From the NCBI GenBank assembly GCA_013298845.1, contig JAAFJN010000020.1, positions 35,619 to 84,883 on the forward strand: a stretch of DNA of 49,265 nucleotides, written 5' to 3'. The translations under genes were made by a program, and so were the position numbers. The notes under the pieces are model-generated. The model was not told the origin of the DNA. It did no database searches and saw only the letters and a list, made by a program, of their open reading frames with translations. The stretch is from Chitinophagales bacterium. Lineage in GTDB: Bacteria; Bacteroidota; Bacteroidia; Chitinophagales; Saprospiraceae. Positions 17,875 to 26,072 of the stretch are shown in pieces (the first letter of the stretch is position 1; every line of letters begins with the position of its first letter).

Positions 17875-17945
17875 CTTACCGCAATAGTGATTCGAGCGCA
17901 TGACAAAGTTGGGGCAGTGTCACCAAACCCCGTCCGTCCCTTATC

Positions 17946-18115
17946 GGTGCGGCCTTAGAAAAATCCCGATTTTGCTCCGTTGGAGGCCGATGAAGCCAAA
18001 AACTGTTTGAGCCAAACGTCATTGGCGGGGCAAAAGCCCCCGTGAGGGCGACCGGCGAGTTTTTTTGGCGCGGCCGGAGACGGAAAGCAAAATCGTAGGA
18101 TTTTTCGTCAGCCGC
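17946..18115. repeat. Large imperfect palindrome (arms about 55-60 bp)
   Basis: The left arm contains aaaaatcccgattttgctccgt (17959-17980). The right arm (18080-18105) reads as its reverse complement with a few inserted bases, and complementarity continues outwards into cggcc/ggccg-type sequence on both sides. The interior is about 50 bp. It could be a MITE-like element or a structured transcript. Confidence 0.5.
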
Positions 18116-18125
18116 GGGCTTTTTG

Positions 18126-18151
18126 CCTACTTTTTGGCCTCAAAAAGTAGG
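18126..18151. repeat. Perfect hairpin, 11-bp arms
   Basis: cctactttttg is followed by four bases and its exact complement. It lies just outside the large palindrome. Confidence 0.6.
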
Positions 18152-18372
18152 AAGTTGGGGTGAAGCGCTCGATTTTACCACATATGCATATTAAAATGGG
18201 CTAAAATATTTCCACCATGCGGCGGTAAAATTCGGGATGACTCATGTTTAGGTTTTTTGGTGCAGCGTAGCCGTACTTCGAGAGCCTTAGTAACATTCGA
18301 CCGCGTTCGCGGTAGTTATCAGAGCAATATCCGGCTGAAGTCAATTGTCCCGTCGTCGAACGGGGTTCGACG

Positions 18373-19962
18373 CTACAGTAACCGAACCGCCACTGCCCGC
18401 GCCACATTTTGACCATCCATCGCCGCCGAAATAATACCACCGGCGTATCCGGCCCCTTCGCCGCAGGGGAACAGCCGCTGAATATGGATGTGCTGGTACG
18501 TTGCCGGGTCACGCGGGATGCGCACGGGCGCACTGGTGCGACTTTCGGTGCCAATCACGTTGGCTTCGGCGGTGTAATAACCGCGCATCATTTTGCCAAA
18601 TTGCGCCAAACCATCGCGCAGGCGTTTGTAAATAAACGGCGGCAGCAGTTCGTACAGCGGAGCCGGTACCAAACCCGGGATGTACGAAGAATCGGGTAGG
18701 GTAGTGGACATTTTTCCGGCGATAAAATCGGTGAGGCGCAACGCCGGGGCTTTTTGGGAACCGTCGCCAAACGAAAACATGGCGCGTTCTACCTCCGCTT
18801 GAAATTCTAAATGGGCAAATACCCCGTGTTTGGCCCACGGAGCGGTGTCTTCCGGTTCAATGGACGTCACCACCCCCGAATTGGCAAACGGCGAGTCGCG
18901 GCGGCTCATGCTCATGCCATTGACCACAATTTCGCCCGGAGCCGTGGCCGCCGGAACGACCAAACCACCCGGACACATACAAAATGAAAATACGCCCCGT
19001 TCCCGAATTTGGCACACCAGCGAATAACTGGCCGCCGGTAAATGTTCGCTGCGCGGGGTTTGTTTGTACTGAACGGCATCCACGATACTCTGCGGATGCT
19101 CCACCCGAACGCCCAACGCAAAGGGTTTGGCCTCGATGGTAATGCCTTTTTGGTGGCACAGGTGGTAAATATCCCGCGCCGAGTGCCCGGTGGCCAAAAT
19201 CACCGCGTCGGCCCGCCATTCCTGGGTGGCGGGTTGGTCCGTTTCGGTGCCCACGTATTGGGTAACTACGCCTTTCATTTCCCGGTTATCGAGGATAAAA
19301 TCGGTGACGTATTGGTCAAAATGCACTTCGCCCCCGTATTTCACGATACTTTCCCGGATGTTTTGCACCACGCCCGGCAGTTTATTGGAGCCAATGTGCG
19401 GGTGCGCCTCGGTGAGGATATCCGATTTGGCCCCGTGTTCCACCAGTAAGCGCAGCGATTTTTGCACCACGCCGCGTTTGAGCGAGCGGGTGTACAATTT
19501 TCCGTCGGAATAGGTTCCGGCTCCCCCTTCGCCGAAGCAATAGTTGGAATGCGGGTGCACCTCCCCAAATTGCTGAATGGCCCGCAAGTCGCGGCGGCGG
19601 GCGCGGGCATCTTTTCCACGGTCAATGACGATCGGTTTGATGCCCAATTCGATCAATTCCAGCGCGGCAAAATAACCGGCGGGTCCGGCCCCCACGATAA
19701 TAACGGTGCCTTTTTGGCCAGTTACGGGCGAAAAGCCGTCCAAAATGGGTGCTTCCGGGCTAAATTGTTCGTCATTGGTGTACACATCGGCGCGGAGGCG
19801 GTACACCGGGTATCGGCTACGGGCATCGAGCGAGGCGCGTTGAATATCGACGTGTTGAATATTGTGCGGTGCCATACCCAATGTTCGGGCTGCCTGTTCC
19901 CGAATCAGACCTTCGTTCTCCCGGTGTTCGGGGGCAACAACTATTTCAATGGTGTGCGGCAT
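18373..19962 (-). CDS. FAD-dependent dehydrogenase of the COG2509 type
   Basis: This 529-residue flavoprotein has an N-terminal region of about 85 residues that is typical of the uncharacterised COG2509 dehydrogenases, followed by the FAD Rossmann motif VIIVGAGPAGYFAAL (GAGPAG at 91-96), the family stretch NYCFGEGGAGTYSDGKLYTR, a second nucleotide contact ATGHSARDIYHL, and the C-terminal flavin motif GEGAGYAGGIISAAMDG. The reaction is not known. The gene stands alone with its own promoter at 20010-20040, which places the transcript start about 42 nt ahead of this ATG and supports the start. Confidence 0.92.
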   Translation of the reverse strand: MPHTIEIVVAPEHRENEGLIREQAARTLGMAPHNIQHVDIQRASLDARSRYPVYRLRADVYTNDEQFSPEAPILDGFSPVTGQKGTVIIVGAGPAGYFAALELIELGIKPIVIDRGKDARARRRDLRAIQQFGEVHPHSNYCFGEGGAGTYSDGKLYTRSLKRGVVQKSLRLLVEHGAKSDILTEAHPHIGSNKLPGVVQNIRESIVKYGGEVHFDQYVTDFILDNREMKGVVTQYVGTETDQPATQEWRADAVILATGHSARDIYHLCHQKGITIEAKPFALGVRVEHPQSIVDAVQYKQTPRSEHLPAASYSLVCQIRERGVFSFCMCPGGLVVPAATAPGEIVVNGMSMSRRDSPFANSGVVTSIEPEDTAPWAKHGVFAHLEFQAEVERAMFSFGDGSQKAPALRLTDFIAGKMSTTLPDSSYIPGLVPAPLYELLPPFIYKRLRDGLAQFGKMMRGYYTAEANVIGTESRTSAPVRIPRDPATYQHIHIQRLFPCGEGAGYAGGIISAAMDGQNVARAVAVRLL

Positions 19963-20009
19963 GGTGGCGTTGTGGTTGGTGGAATATCGCGGTGGTAAAA
20001 ACCGGGGCG

Positions 20010-20040
20010 CAAAGGTAGTTGAAGTTTGGGATTTGCCAAA
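20010..20040 (-). promoter_or_regulatory. Promoter TTTG-N19-TACCTTTG for the COG2509 gene
   Basis: On the minus strand a -33 TTTG (20037-20040), exactly 19 bp and a -7 TACCTTTG (20010-20017) give a full match to the Bacteroidota consensus. Confidence 0.65.
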
Positions 20041-20084
20041 GGGGGGTAGATAGATTGAAAATATAAAAAATTGACCTATAAAAT

Positions 20085-20115
20085 TTTGGTAGTTTTAAAA
20101 AAGTACTTAACTTTG
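20085..20115 (+). promoter_or_regulatory. Promoter TTTG-N19-TAACTTTG with no gene directly downstream
   Basis: TTTG at 20085-20088, 19 bp and TAACTTTG at 20108-20115 match the consensus fully. The expected start of transcription is near 20121. The next gene starts more than 200 bp away, behind a terminator. Confidence 0.55.
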
Positions 20116-20120
20116 TCGCA

Positions 20121-20212
20121 ATAACCATTTACCCTAATGTTTTGTTGCTCCGCCATAACCATTTTACACCATCCCGCAGTCTGCTCGTGAGCAGGTTGCG
20201 GGATGTTTTTTT
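20121..20212 (+). ncRNA. Candidate small RNA of about 90 nt
   Basis: The stretch is bounded by a full-consensus promoter upstream and a strong hairpin with seven T at its end, and it holds no plausible reading frame. No known RNA family was recognised. The ends are predicted, not measured. Confidence 0.4.
20170..20212 (+). terminator. Rho-independent terminator
   Basis: The stem catcccgca (20170-20178) pairs with tgcgggatg (20197-20205); an inner stem ctgctc/gagcag stacks on it. Seven T follow (20206-20212). Confidence 0.75.
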
Positions 20213-20328
20213 GGTGCGGACGGAGTTACATTGACGCAATAGCGACAAAGTAAAATATGCTGTATGTTTTGGTTTGTTGGGGTTGGGGTAGTTGTGTGTA
20301 ATAATAAACATAAAAAATAAAAAATTTA

Positions 20329-20712
20329 ATGAATTGGGTCGAACCATTACCAAGTGAATGCCCTCAAAAAGGAGCATTCGAGCCAAACAAATTTAAGGTA
20401 TATAGATTAGCAAAAGAAGCATCAGTTGATAATGATGATTTCCAATCACAACGAGCATTGCAGCCAAACAAAGAGTTTAAGGGTATAAGTGAGTGTATCG
20501 CGCGCTCACTCTCGGTTTATGACAGTGCAGATAACTGTATAAATATGATAAGACTGCCAGCATATAAAAAGAGGTGGAAAGCAGTACTTGAAATAACCCT
20601 TGAAAGAGAAGACGGATTAGTGCAGAAAACATTTGGGCTCAACCATTATTCTTGGTGGAGAACAACTAACTTTGCGATTGATAAATCTGTGATACTTGAA
20701 TTGAATGGATAA
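20329..20712 (+). CDS. Protein of unknown function, first gene of a coupled pair
   Basis: The 127-residue soluble protein has no signal peptide, membrane segment or motif that I recognise. It begins MNWVEPLPSECPQKGAF and carries aromatic-rich GLNHYSWWRTTNF near the end. Its stop overlaps the start of the next gene by 8 bp (ATGGATAA), a strong sign of translational coupling and a shared job. Codon use is AT-rich, unlike the flanking chromosome. A toxin-antitoxin or defence pair is a guess only. Confidence 0.65.
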   Translation: MNWVEPLPSECPQKGAFEPNKFKVYRLAKEASVDNDDFQSQRALQPNKEFKGISECIARSLSVYDSADNCINMIRLPAYKKRWKAVLEITLEREDGLVQKTFGLNHYSWWRTTNFAIDKSVILELNG

Positions 20713-21841
20713 GGTGCTTAAAATAGGGCAAATCTTAGTCTACTACGACTTTCCGCACGTTTTCACTGCTAAGGATGAGGTGGGAACAGACTTCCTGTGC
20801 CTGCTAGTCAATTTAGATGAATCTGATTTGCTATTTTTGAGTACTGCAATTTCAAAAGATAGGCTGATAAAATTTCTAAATGGTAGCGTTGAGTTAAGAG
20901 AAATTTTTCAATCACCTGAGGTAAAACAATTTTTTCAGTTTAATGAGATTGAAGACTTAATCCAGGCTAATGAATATGATTTAGATGTACTGCCTGACGA
21001 ATTTCTACCTGAAAGTGGCTTTAAATTCCAAACTATCAAAGATAGAGATGAAATAATTATTTCAGAGAGCATAGAATATCAAAATGCGATTATTCACCTT
21101 GCGATTTCAGATGAAGAAGATAATTACAGTATAGAAGCGGATGATTTAGGAGATATAGTAAAACTTTATCAAGTAATAATTGAAAATACGTATAAAAAAG
21201 AATTAAACAATAGAAAATCAAAAGACAAAAAATTCTTTTATCAACCACAAAACTATAAATTAAGGGCATTCGCATCCTCGCATAGTTCATTCAATATCCA
21301 CTTGTATTCAACATCATATAGAGATTTATTTGGAAGTGCAATAATTGAATTAGGGTTAGAAAAATTTACAGATTTAATAAGAGACTTTAATGACGAGGAT
21401 ATATATATTGACATTTTAAGGGGCGTAAAAGGGCACTCTATTTCGACTTTTAAAAAATTAATAAAAAAAATAATAGATGACAAGTTAACATTAAAACATA
21501 AGTGGTATGCCCCTAATCAAGAGTCGGTTCATCTGTCAGTTATTTCACCTGAAAGAGCGGGTAAAATATATGAAATATTAAATTCATCAGAAGAATTATC
21601 AGAAGAAATCAAGGACTTCTCAGGATATTTTTCGCAAGTAGATGTCGATAAGGGCACATGGAGACTTCATGATAGCGAAGTCGATGAAGAATTAAATGGT
21701 GAATCGAGCAAAGAAAAATTGCAAGGAATAACAGTTGAAACAAAAAGATACCAGATAACTTGTATCGAAATAATAGAGGCAATGAAGGTTTCTGAAAAAG
21801 AAAAAATTAAATATATTTTGAAGGAAATAAAAGAAGTATAG
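20705..21841 (+). CDS. Protein of unknown function (possible DUF6575-like), second gene of a coupled pair
   Basis: The 378-residue cytosolic protein starts with a segment reminiscent of DUF6575 proteins (IGQILVYYDFPHVFTAKDE, then LLVNLDESDLLFLSTAISKD), a resemblance from memory that needs checking. The middle is acidic; the second half is predicted mixed alpha/beta with no visible catalytic motif. It overlaps the upstream gene by 8 bp. It is followed after 9 bp by an attC-like repeat. Low GC and the setting suggest recent acquisition. Confidence 0.65.
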   Translation: MDKVLKIGQILVYYDFPHVFTAKDEVGTDFLCLLVNLDESDLLFLSTAISKDRLIKFLNGSVELREIFQSPEVKQFFQFNEIEDLIQANEYDLDVLPDEFLPESGFKFQTIKDRDEIIISESIEYQNAIIHLAISDEEDNYSIEADDLGDIVKLYQVIIENTYKKELNNRKSKDKKFFYQPQNYKLRAFASSHSSFNIHLYSTSYRDLFGSAIIELGLEKFTDLIRDFNDEDIYIDILRGVKGHSISTFKKLIKKIIDDKLTLKHKWYAPNQESVHLSVISPERAGKIYEILNSSEELSEEIKDFSGYFSQVDVDKGTWRLHDSEVDEELNGESSKEKLQGITVETKRYQITCIEIIEAMKVSEKEKIKYILKEIKEV

Positions 21842-21850
21842 ATACAGATA

Positions 21851-21919
21851 AACACACAACAATCGCTTCCCAAAAATGCTTCCTAATCGTCGCACATTCG
21901 GGGATCTTAACGTTCGTGG
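21851..21919 (+). other. Weak attC-like site
   Basis: About 69 bp with an ACAAC end on the left and AACGTTCGTGG on the right. Self-complementarity is only about 15 of 27, with matching TCCC and TGC blocks. The right half (GTCGCACAT, then ACGTTCG) matches the site at 31472-31526. Confidence 0.3.
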
Positions 21920-21926
21920 TAATACT

Positions 21927-22967
21927 ATGGAATACATTAAACAGAAATTAATAAAACTTAAAGACACTTTTTACCAAAAATATTGGCCTGATCCAGTATG
22001 GAGTAAGGTTATATCCGCAGGTATCATTACTGTCGTTGGCAGCATTTTGACTGCAATTTATGTTTTACTTAAAAGCCTCTATGACAAAGTTTCATTTAAG
22101 ACTGCAACTATGCAAGTTGTTGATTATTTTAAATTGACAACAAAAATAAACAATTTAGTATTGTGGTTGTCTTTTTTAATGCTTACTTGGACTGTCTATT
22201 CATTCCTCAATGCTTTCATAAAGAATATCATAAGCAAAATAAGAGCAAAATCTGTAGTTATTAAAAGTATTGAAGAACCTAAAGAATTCCCTACAATAAC
22301 TGAACACTCGACAGTGTTTTTTTCTTATAGACTTGCAAACGCTTTTCCAGGCCAAAGAGGACTAATGTGGTATGAGCCAAAGACAGCCGTTGAAAGGTTT
22401 AAAATATTATTTCAAGAGCCTTTACGGTTTAAATCCGAAAGAGATTCTGATTGTATGCCTGACCCAATTTGGTGGTTTCGAGGATGTAGTAACTCCTGTA
22501 TTGACGAATTTAAGGTTCTTTCAAAGACAAAAATCTTGATGGGGCGTAGAGAAATAGAGATAAAAAGAGTTGCAGTTTGCATAAGCGATTTATACTATAA
22601 ATGCTTTGTGTATGTAGAAGCAAAAGGGGAAAAACAAACAGGTTTATATAGTATAAAACCTGAAGATATAAAAAGAGGTATTAACATATTTGGCTTTAGT
22701 AGTGAAGAATATGGACTTTTAGGAAAAAAATCTATTAGAAGAGAACAATACGATGATGGAGCAACAATTATAAAAGATAAAGTAGTGGACACCACAAGTG
22801 CAGAATTGCGTATAAGATATCTTTCCGATTACAACTTCATTATTGCCGCCAAACAATCTCCATACAACTCCAGCAAGTTCGATATAGAATCATTGAATTA
22901 TCTTGACGATATTTTGCAAGGCAAACAGACCGCAGAAAATCTTTTTAAATTTTTAGAAACATTTTAG
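21927..22967 (+). CDS. Two-TM protein with a C-terminal soluble domain, unknown function
   Basis: From the ATG at 21927 the protein has 346 residues. It begins MEYIKQKLIKLKDT, then has two membrane helices (about residues 28-50 and 75-98) and a soluble domain of about 230 residues holding WWFRGCSNSCIDEFKVL and IEIKRVAVCISDLYYKCFVY. No family is recognised. The longer frame from 21876 would start inside the attC-like site, so the inner start is preferred. Small two-TM proteins with a cytosolic domain in AT-rich islands can be defence effectors, which is speculation here. An attC-like site follows 22 bp after the stop. Confidence 0.65.
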   Translation: MEYIKQKLIKLKDTFYQKYWPDPVWSKVISAGIITVVGSILTAIYVLLKSLYDKVSFKTATMQVVDYFKLTTKINNLVLWLSFLMLTWTVYSFLNAFIKNIISKIRAKSVVIKSIEEPKEFPTITEHSTVFFSYRLANAFPGQRGLMWYEPKTAVERFKILFQEPLRFKSERDSDCMPDPIWWFRGCSNSCIDEFKVLSKTKILMGRREIEIKRVAVCISDLYYKCFVYVEAKGEKQTGLYSIKPEDIKRGINIFGFSSEEYGLLGKKSIRREQYDDGATIIKDKVVDTTSAELRIRYLSDYNFIIAAKQSPYNSSKFDIESLNYLDDILQGKQTAENLFKFLETF

Positions 22968-22989
22968 AAACGTGAAGATTAACTCTACC

Positions 22990-23073
22990 ACGAACAACAC
23001 ATGGACGCTGTGCCGTCCTAGCGCAATCTGCAAAGCCAATGCTGGGGCAGACAGCGTCTATGCTTAGGTTCAG
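22990..23073 (+). other. attC-like recombination site candidate
   Basis: The left end CACGAACAAC is followed by acatggacgctgt (22999-23011); acagcgtctatgc (23051-23063) is its complement at 11 of 13 positions and is followed by TTAGGTTCAG. GAAC and GTTC lie at equivalent distances outside the stem. Central bases are unpaired, as in attC. Confidence 0.45.
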
Positions 23074-23285
23074 CACAATAAAAATAAAGAAAAGATATGA
23101 GAAGACAAAACAACAAAGTATAGTAATAAATCCTGCAAGAAAGTTACTTCAAAAACACGATGAGGTAATGAGTAATATAAAGCCTCACGAGGAGTCATAC
23201 CGAATATAATATTTTGAAAATTCACCCAAATACCTATACTGCCAAATTAAAATAATATTTTTTTAAAAAAAAACACACAATAAAT
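23074..23285. other. AT-rich spacer with no recognised gene
   Basis: One frame encodes a short acidic/basic peptide ending HEESYRI near 23208 but has no start codon, so it may be a gene remnant. Nothing else is visible before the next gene. Confidence 0.4.
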
Positions 23286-23867
23286 ATGGCTAGCAGACTT
23301 CCAGAAAGGCATGAATCAGAGATTGGAGCACTGATGTATAATCAAGCAATAGAATCTTCTTTAGCAAACATTTTGGGGTTTACGGACTTAACCACCGGAA
23401 GACAAATTATCAGAGACCATAGAGGTTGGAGAGCAAACGAAAAAGAAATAGACTATATTTGGATAACCCAAATTAGTCGTTCATTTGTAGGCTCAATTGG
23501 ATTGATAACTGTAAAATTCAACCCCAATAAATTTCGAGAGTTAGACAACCCGGAAGGGATATTGAGGTGCCTATTTACCTGGGACTCAAAGGGTTTAATA
23601 ACAAATTTTCATAAAGAAGAAGAACTGTATGTTTACAGTGACCCCATAAGAGAAATGACAGAACTGGATTTATACGATGCCAATAAAGGAATGACATTTG
23701 GCGTTGAGTATAGGTTTAAAATTATATCTAAAGGCATAACCACAATAATCAATCTCAATAATCCGAATAGCGAAACTTGGAAAAAATGGGTACAGAATAT
23801 TTGGGAAATTTGTAAGAAAATGTCTAAAAATTCAGGCAATATTGAACTAATAGAGATGTTGGAATAA
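23286..23867 (+). CDS. Hypothetical protein in AT-rich context
   Basis: The 193-residue protein is soluble, without signal peptide or membrane segment. Segments such as DYIWITQISRSFVGSIGLI and KKWVQNIWEICKKMSKN suggest an alpha/beta fold, but I recognise no family. It is AT-rich like the block to its left and is not followed by an attC-like repeat. The gene after it (23944) returns to normal composition, so this may be the right edge of the acquired block. The start has an AT-only leader and a run of A just ahead. Confidence 0.6.
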   Translation: MASRLPERHESEIGALMYNQAIESSLANILGFTDLTTGRQIIRDHRGWRANEKEIDYIWITQISRSFVGSIGLITVKFNPNKFRELDNPEGILRCLFTWDSKGLITNFHKEEELYVYSDPIREMTELDLYDANKGMTFGVEYRFKIISKGITTIINLNNPNSETWKKWVQNIWEICKKMSKNSGNIELIEMLE

Positions 23868-23943
23868 GAAATTTAAACCAGAATACCGAAAGGCTGGTAG
23901 ATAAAGCACTCGATTGTAATAAATAAAATAAATAAACTAAACC

Positions 23944-24714
23944 ATGACACCTGACCTCCTCCCGCTGCAACAAAATATAACCCTCAAACGCTACTTCACG
24001 ACCCATAACCTCGACCTCGAAGCCGTGATGGACTTCACGCCCCACGACCTCGATTTGGAGAACCGAAGGTTGCAACATCTGGTGGATTTTATCGAAGAAT
24101 ACCGACGTTACGGCAGCCAGGACGTGATGGAAGCCGTCACCGGGGAATATCAGTTTCCGCCCATTTTTCCGGGTATTTCGCCCGAAAGCGATTGGTACCG
24201 CTTTGAATTGTGGCTTCGGGGCGAAGCAACCCAAAAACCACTGGCCGAAATGTTGGTCGATCAGTCGGCCTTTCGCAAGTCGGAAGAGATCAGCGACGCG
24301 GACATAGAAAAGGAACTCCATCGCCTGCTCGAAGCCATCGAAAATGCCAATATCGGCATTGGGCTGTGCGAGGGTGTACCACCGCGTTTGTTGTACGCCT
24401 ACCTCCACGAAATCCTCGATGATACCTTCCTGATGAGCGATGGCGGCTGGGTCATTGACGGGTGTACTGGGTATTGCCCGGGCTGTATTCAACGTCCCTG
24501 GTGCCAAAGTGGTCAGGATACTTGCTTTAGCGAGGATGTAGCAGCCGGAAAAATCCATTTTACCGAAGAACTGGCGCCGTATATCTCCGCTGAACCACAT
24601 TCTTTGGCACCCATGCAAAAGATTAAGGCGGAACGAGATGCCGCAATAGAAAAAATAAGGAAAGATCAGGCGAACCGAGCGCCGGACGAAGATGGATTGT
24701 CGAAGATGAATTAA
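23944..24714 (+). CDS. Uncharacterised protein with a C-terminal Cys cluster
   Basis: I do not know the family. The 256-residue protein is mainly helical and acidic, with no signal peptide. Its notable part is near residue 180: GCTGYCPGCIQRPWCQSGQDTCF, five cysteines of the form C-x3-C-x2-C-x5-C-x6-C, which could bind zinc or an Fe-S cluster. Upstream residues include FPPIFPGISPESDWYRFELW. Composition matches the main chromosome. It stands 62 bp upstream of the thioredoxin-like gene on the same strand; an operon is possible. Confidence 0.65.
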   Translation: MTPDLLPLQQNITLKRYFTTHNLDLEAVMDFTPHDLDLENRRLQHLVDFIEEYRRYGSQDVMEAVTGEYQFPPIFPGISPESDWYRFELWLRGEATQKPLAEMLVDQSAFRKSEEISDADIEKELHRLLEAIENANIGIGLCEGVPPRLLYAYLHEILDDTFLMSDGGWVIDGCTGYCPGCIQRPWCQSGQDTCFSEDVAAGKIHFTEELAPYISAEPHSLAPMQKIKAERDAAIEKIRKDQANRAPDEDGLSKMN

Positions 24715-24775
24715 TCTTTATCCTCCCGGAAGTTTGTCAACTGGATATTTTTAACCATCAAACCACTCCCACATC

Positions 24776-26002
24776 ATGAAACAACTGCTCATCTGCCTCC
24801 TATTGGCGTATGCCGTTGCCGTCCGGGCGCAAAACACCCCGCAGGCGGTCATCGAACGGATGAACCAATCCTTGCTCGCCATCGAAAAAGGCGAATATTG
24901 GGCCAGTTACAAGTTCAAAAGCCTGATCAATACCGATACCAGTGCCGGCGCGGGACTGGTGCGGTATTTCAAAACCAACGGCGGCCCGGGCGATACGTTG
25001 GCGCGTTTTATCACCTGGCCCACCGGTAACTGGGGGCCGCAGGGGAGCGATGGCGAGGTTTATTTCTATTTCCGAAAAGATTCCGTCATTGCCATTGATC
25101 AGGTGCGGCAAAAAAAAGGGTTGATCAACTACCTCTCCAAAGGCAACGGATTTCGGATACGTGTCTTGTCGTTGCCCATATTGACCAATCGCGGCCACGT
25201 TCCCGTTGATCCCGAAAAATGGAGTACCGCCCAAGTGGGGCAATTTACCTTAAACGACACGGTTTTTGTGGAACTGTACCGCCGCCGGTTGTTCCCCATA
25301 AAAGCGAAACTTACCCCAACGGCCAAAGATTCCATGATTTACACCGATCAATGGTTGCTTTTTCCCGATACGTACACGCCGCGCCGGATCACCGCCTGGG
25401 CCGACCAACAGGATGGCCACGTTCAGTATGAAGAAATCAATTACACCGCCATCCGGCCATTGCCCCCCGAAGCGGCCTTTGAAAAGGAGTACAACGTGGC
25501 CGAAATGGTGAAAAACGGCTATCGGGTATCAGAAATTGACCACAGTGCGCTCCCAAAAACCAGGGAGACCCAAGTGGGCGACAGCATTCCCAATTTTATG
25601 GTGCGTCTCGAAACCGGCGATACGATGCCCATTTTTTCGGCGTACCAACAGCGGTACGTGGTATTGGATTTTTGGTACCGCTCTTGCGGTCCCTGTAACC
25701 TGGCCATGCCGGGTCTCGACCGCACCGCCAGGGCGTTGAACGGCAAAGACATCGCCATTGTTGGGGTGAATCCCATTGATCAACAATACAATGCGTTGAT
25801 CGAGCAGTACAAGCACAAGTACGGGTATTCTTTCCCCATCGTCTTTGCGGAACGCGCTGTGGCCGATCAGATGAAAATTAAGGGTTACCCGCAATTGCTG
25901 GTGGTTGACCAACAAACGCGGCGGGTTATTCATGTCCAATCGGGTTATTCGGAAGAGGGTGAAAAGGGTTTGCGGGTGTTTTTGGAAACCTTGTTGCGGT
26001 AG
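24776..26002 (+). CDS. TlpA-like thiol-disulfide oxidoreductase with an N-terminal extra domain
   Basis: The 408-residue exported protein has a signal peptide (ends AVAVRAQ). The N-terminal 250 residues form a beta-rich domain common in Bacteroidota redoxins. The C-terminal thioredoxin fold (about 275-408) carries the active site RSCGPCNLAMPGLD (Cys304, Cys307) and the cis-Pro segment IKGYPQLLVVD. It likely reduces or isomerises disulfides in exported proteins, or supports cytochrome maturation; a c-type cytochrome-like lipoprotein is encoded convergently just downstream. The C-terminal fold is confident, the substrate unknown. Confidence 0.88.
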   Translation: MKQLLICLLLAYAVAVRAQNTPQAVIERMNQSLLAIEKGEYWASYKFKSLINTDTSAGAGLVRYFKTNGGPGDTLARFITWPTGNWGPQGSDGEVYFYFRKDSVIAIDQVRQKKGLINYLSKGNGFRIRVLSLPILTNRGHVPVDPEKWSTAQVGQFTLNDTVFVELYRRRLFPIKAKLTPTAKDSMIYTDQWLLFPDTYTPRRITAWADQQDGHVQYEEINYTAIRPLPPEAAFEKEYNVAEMVKNGYRVSEIDHSALPKTRETQVGDSIPNFMVRLETGDTMPIFSAYQQRYVVLDFWYRSCGPCNLAMPGLDRTARALNGKDIAIVGVNPIDQQYNALIEQYKHKYGYSFPIVFAERAVADQMKIKGYPQLLVVDQQTRRVIHVQSGYSEEGEKGLRVFLETLLR

Positions 26003-26072
26003 GTTGGGGCCTGTTTTAACCTTTTGCTTTAGGCCACGGGCATACACGTTCACGACGGAAAATAAAAAAAAT

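Larger units (their letters stand above)
17233..18372. other. 1.1-kb gene-free, repeat-rich intergenic region
   Basis: No frame here has the look of a gene. The stretch contains several strong inverted repeats: a 15-bp perfect pair at 17834-17848 and 17860-17874 (arm gatagatgttttttg), a C5/G5 hairpin around 17804-17823, a large imperfect palindrome at about 17946-18115, and a perfect 11-bp-arm hairpin at 18126-18151 (cctactttttg). They suggest a dispersed repeat or remnant mobile element. Confidence 0.6.
20329..23073 (+). mobile_element. AT-rich accessory block with attC-like sites (cluster 1)
   Basis: Base composition drops sharply from the neighbouring genes. The genes inside are all on the plus strand, share no theme, and the last two are each followed by a short imperfect inverted repeat with AAC/GTT ends. 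The picture fits captured integron-type cassettes, but no integrase is in the window and the left boundary is unclear. Confidence 0.35.

Noticed and set aside
17614-17901. 95-codon minus-strand frame in the 17.2-18.4 kb region
   Set aside because: It covers the inverted repeats and has no domain, signal or start context.
18201-18554. 117-codon minus-strand frame overlapping the COG2509 gene
   Set aside because: Most of it is out of frame within the flavoprotein gene; only the last residues (MSHPEFYRRMVEIF) lie outside and match nothing I know.
23097-23210. Short frame ending HEESYRI
   Set aside because: No start codon; too short to judge. Mentioned as a possible remnant only.
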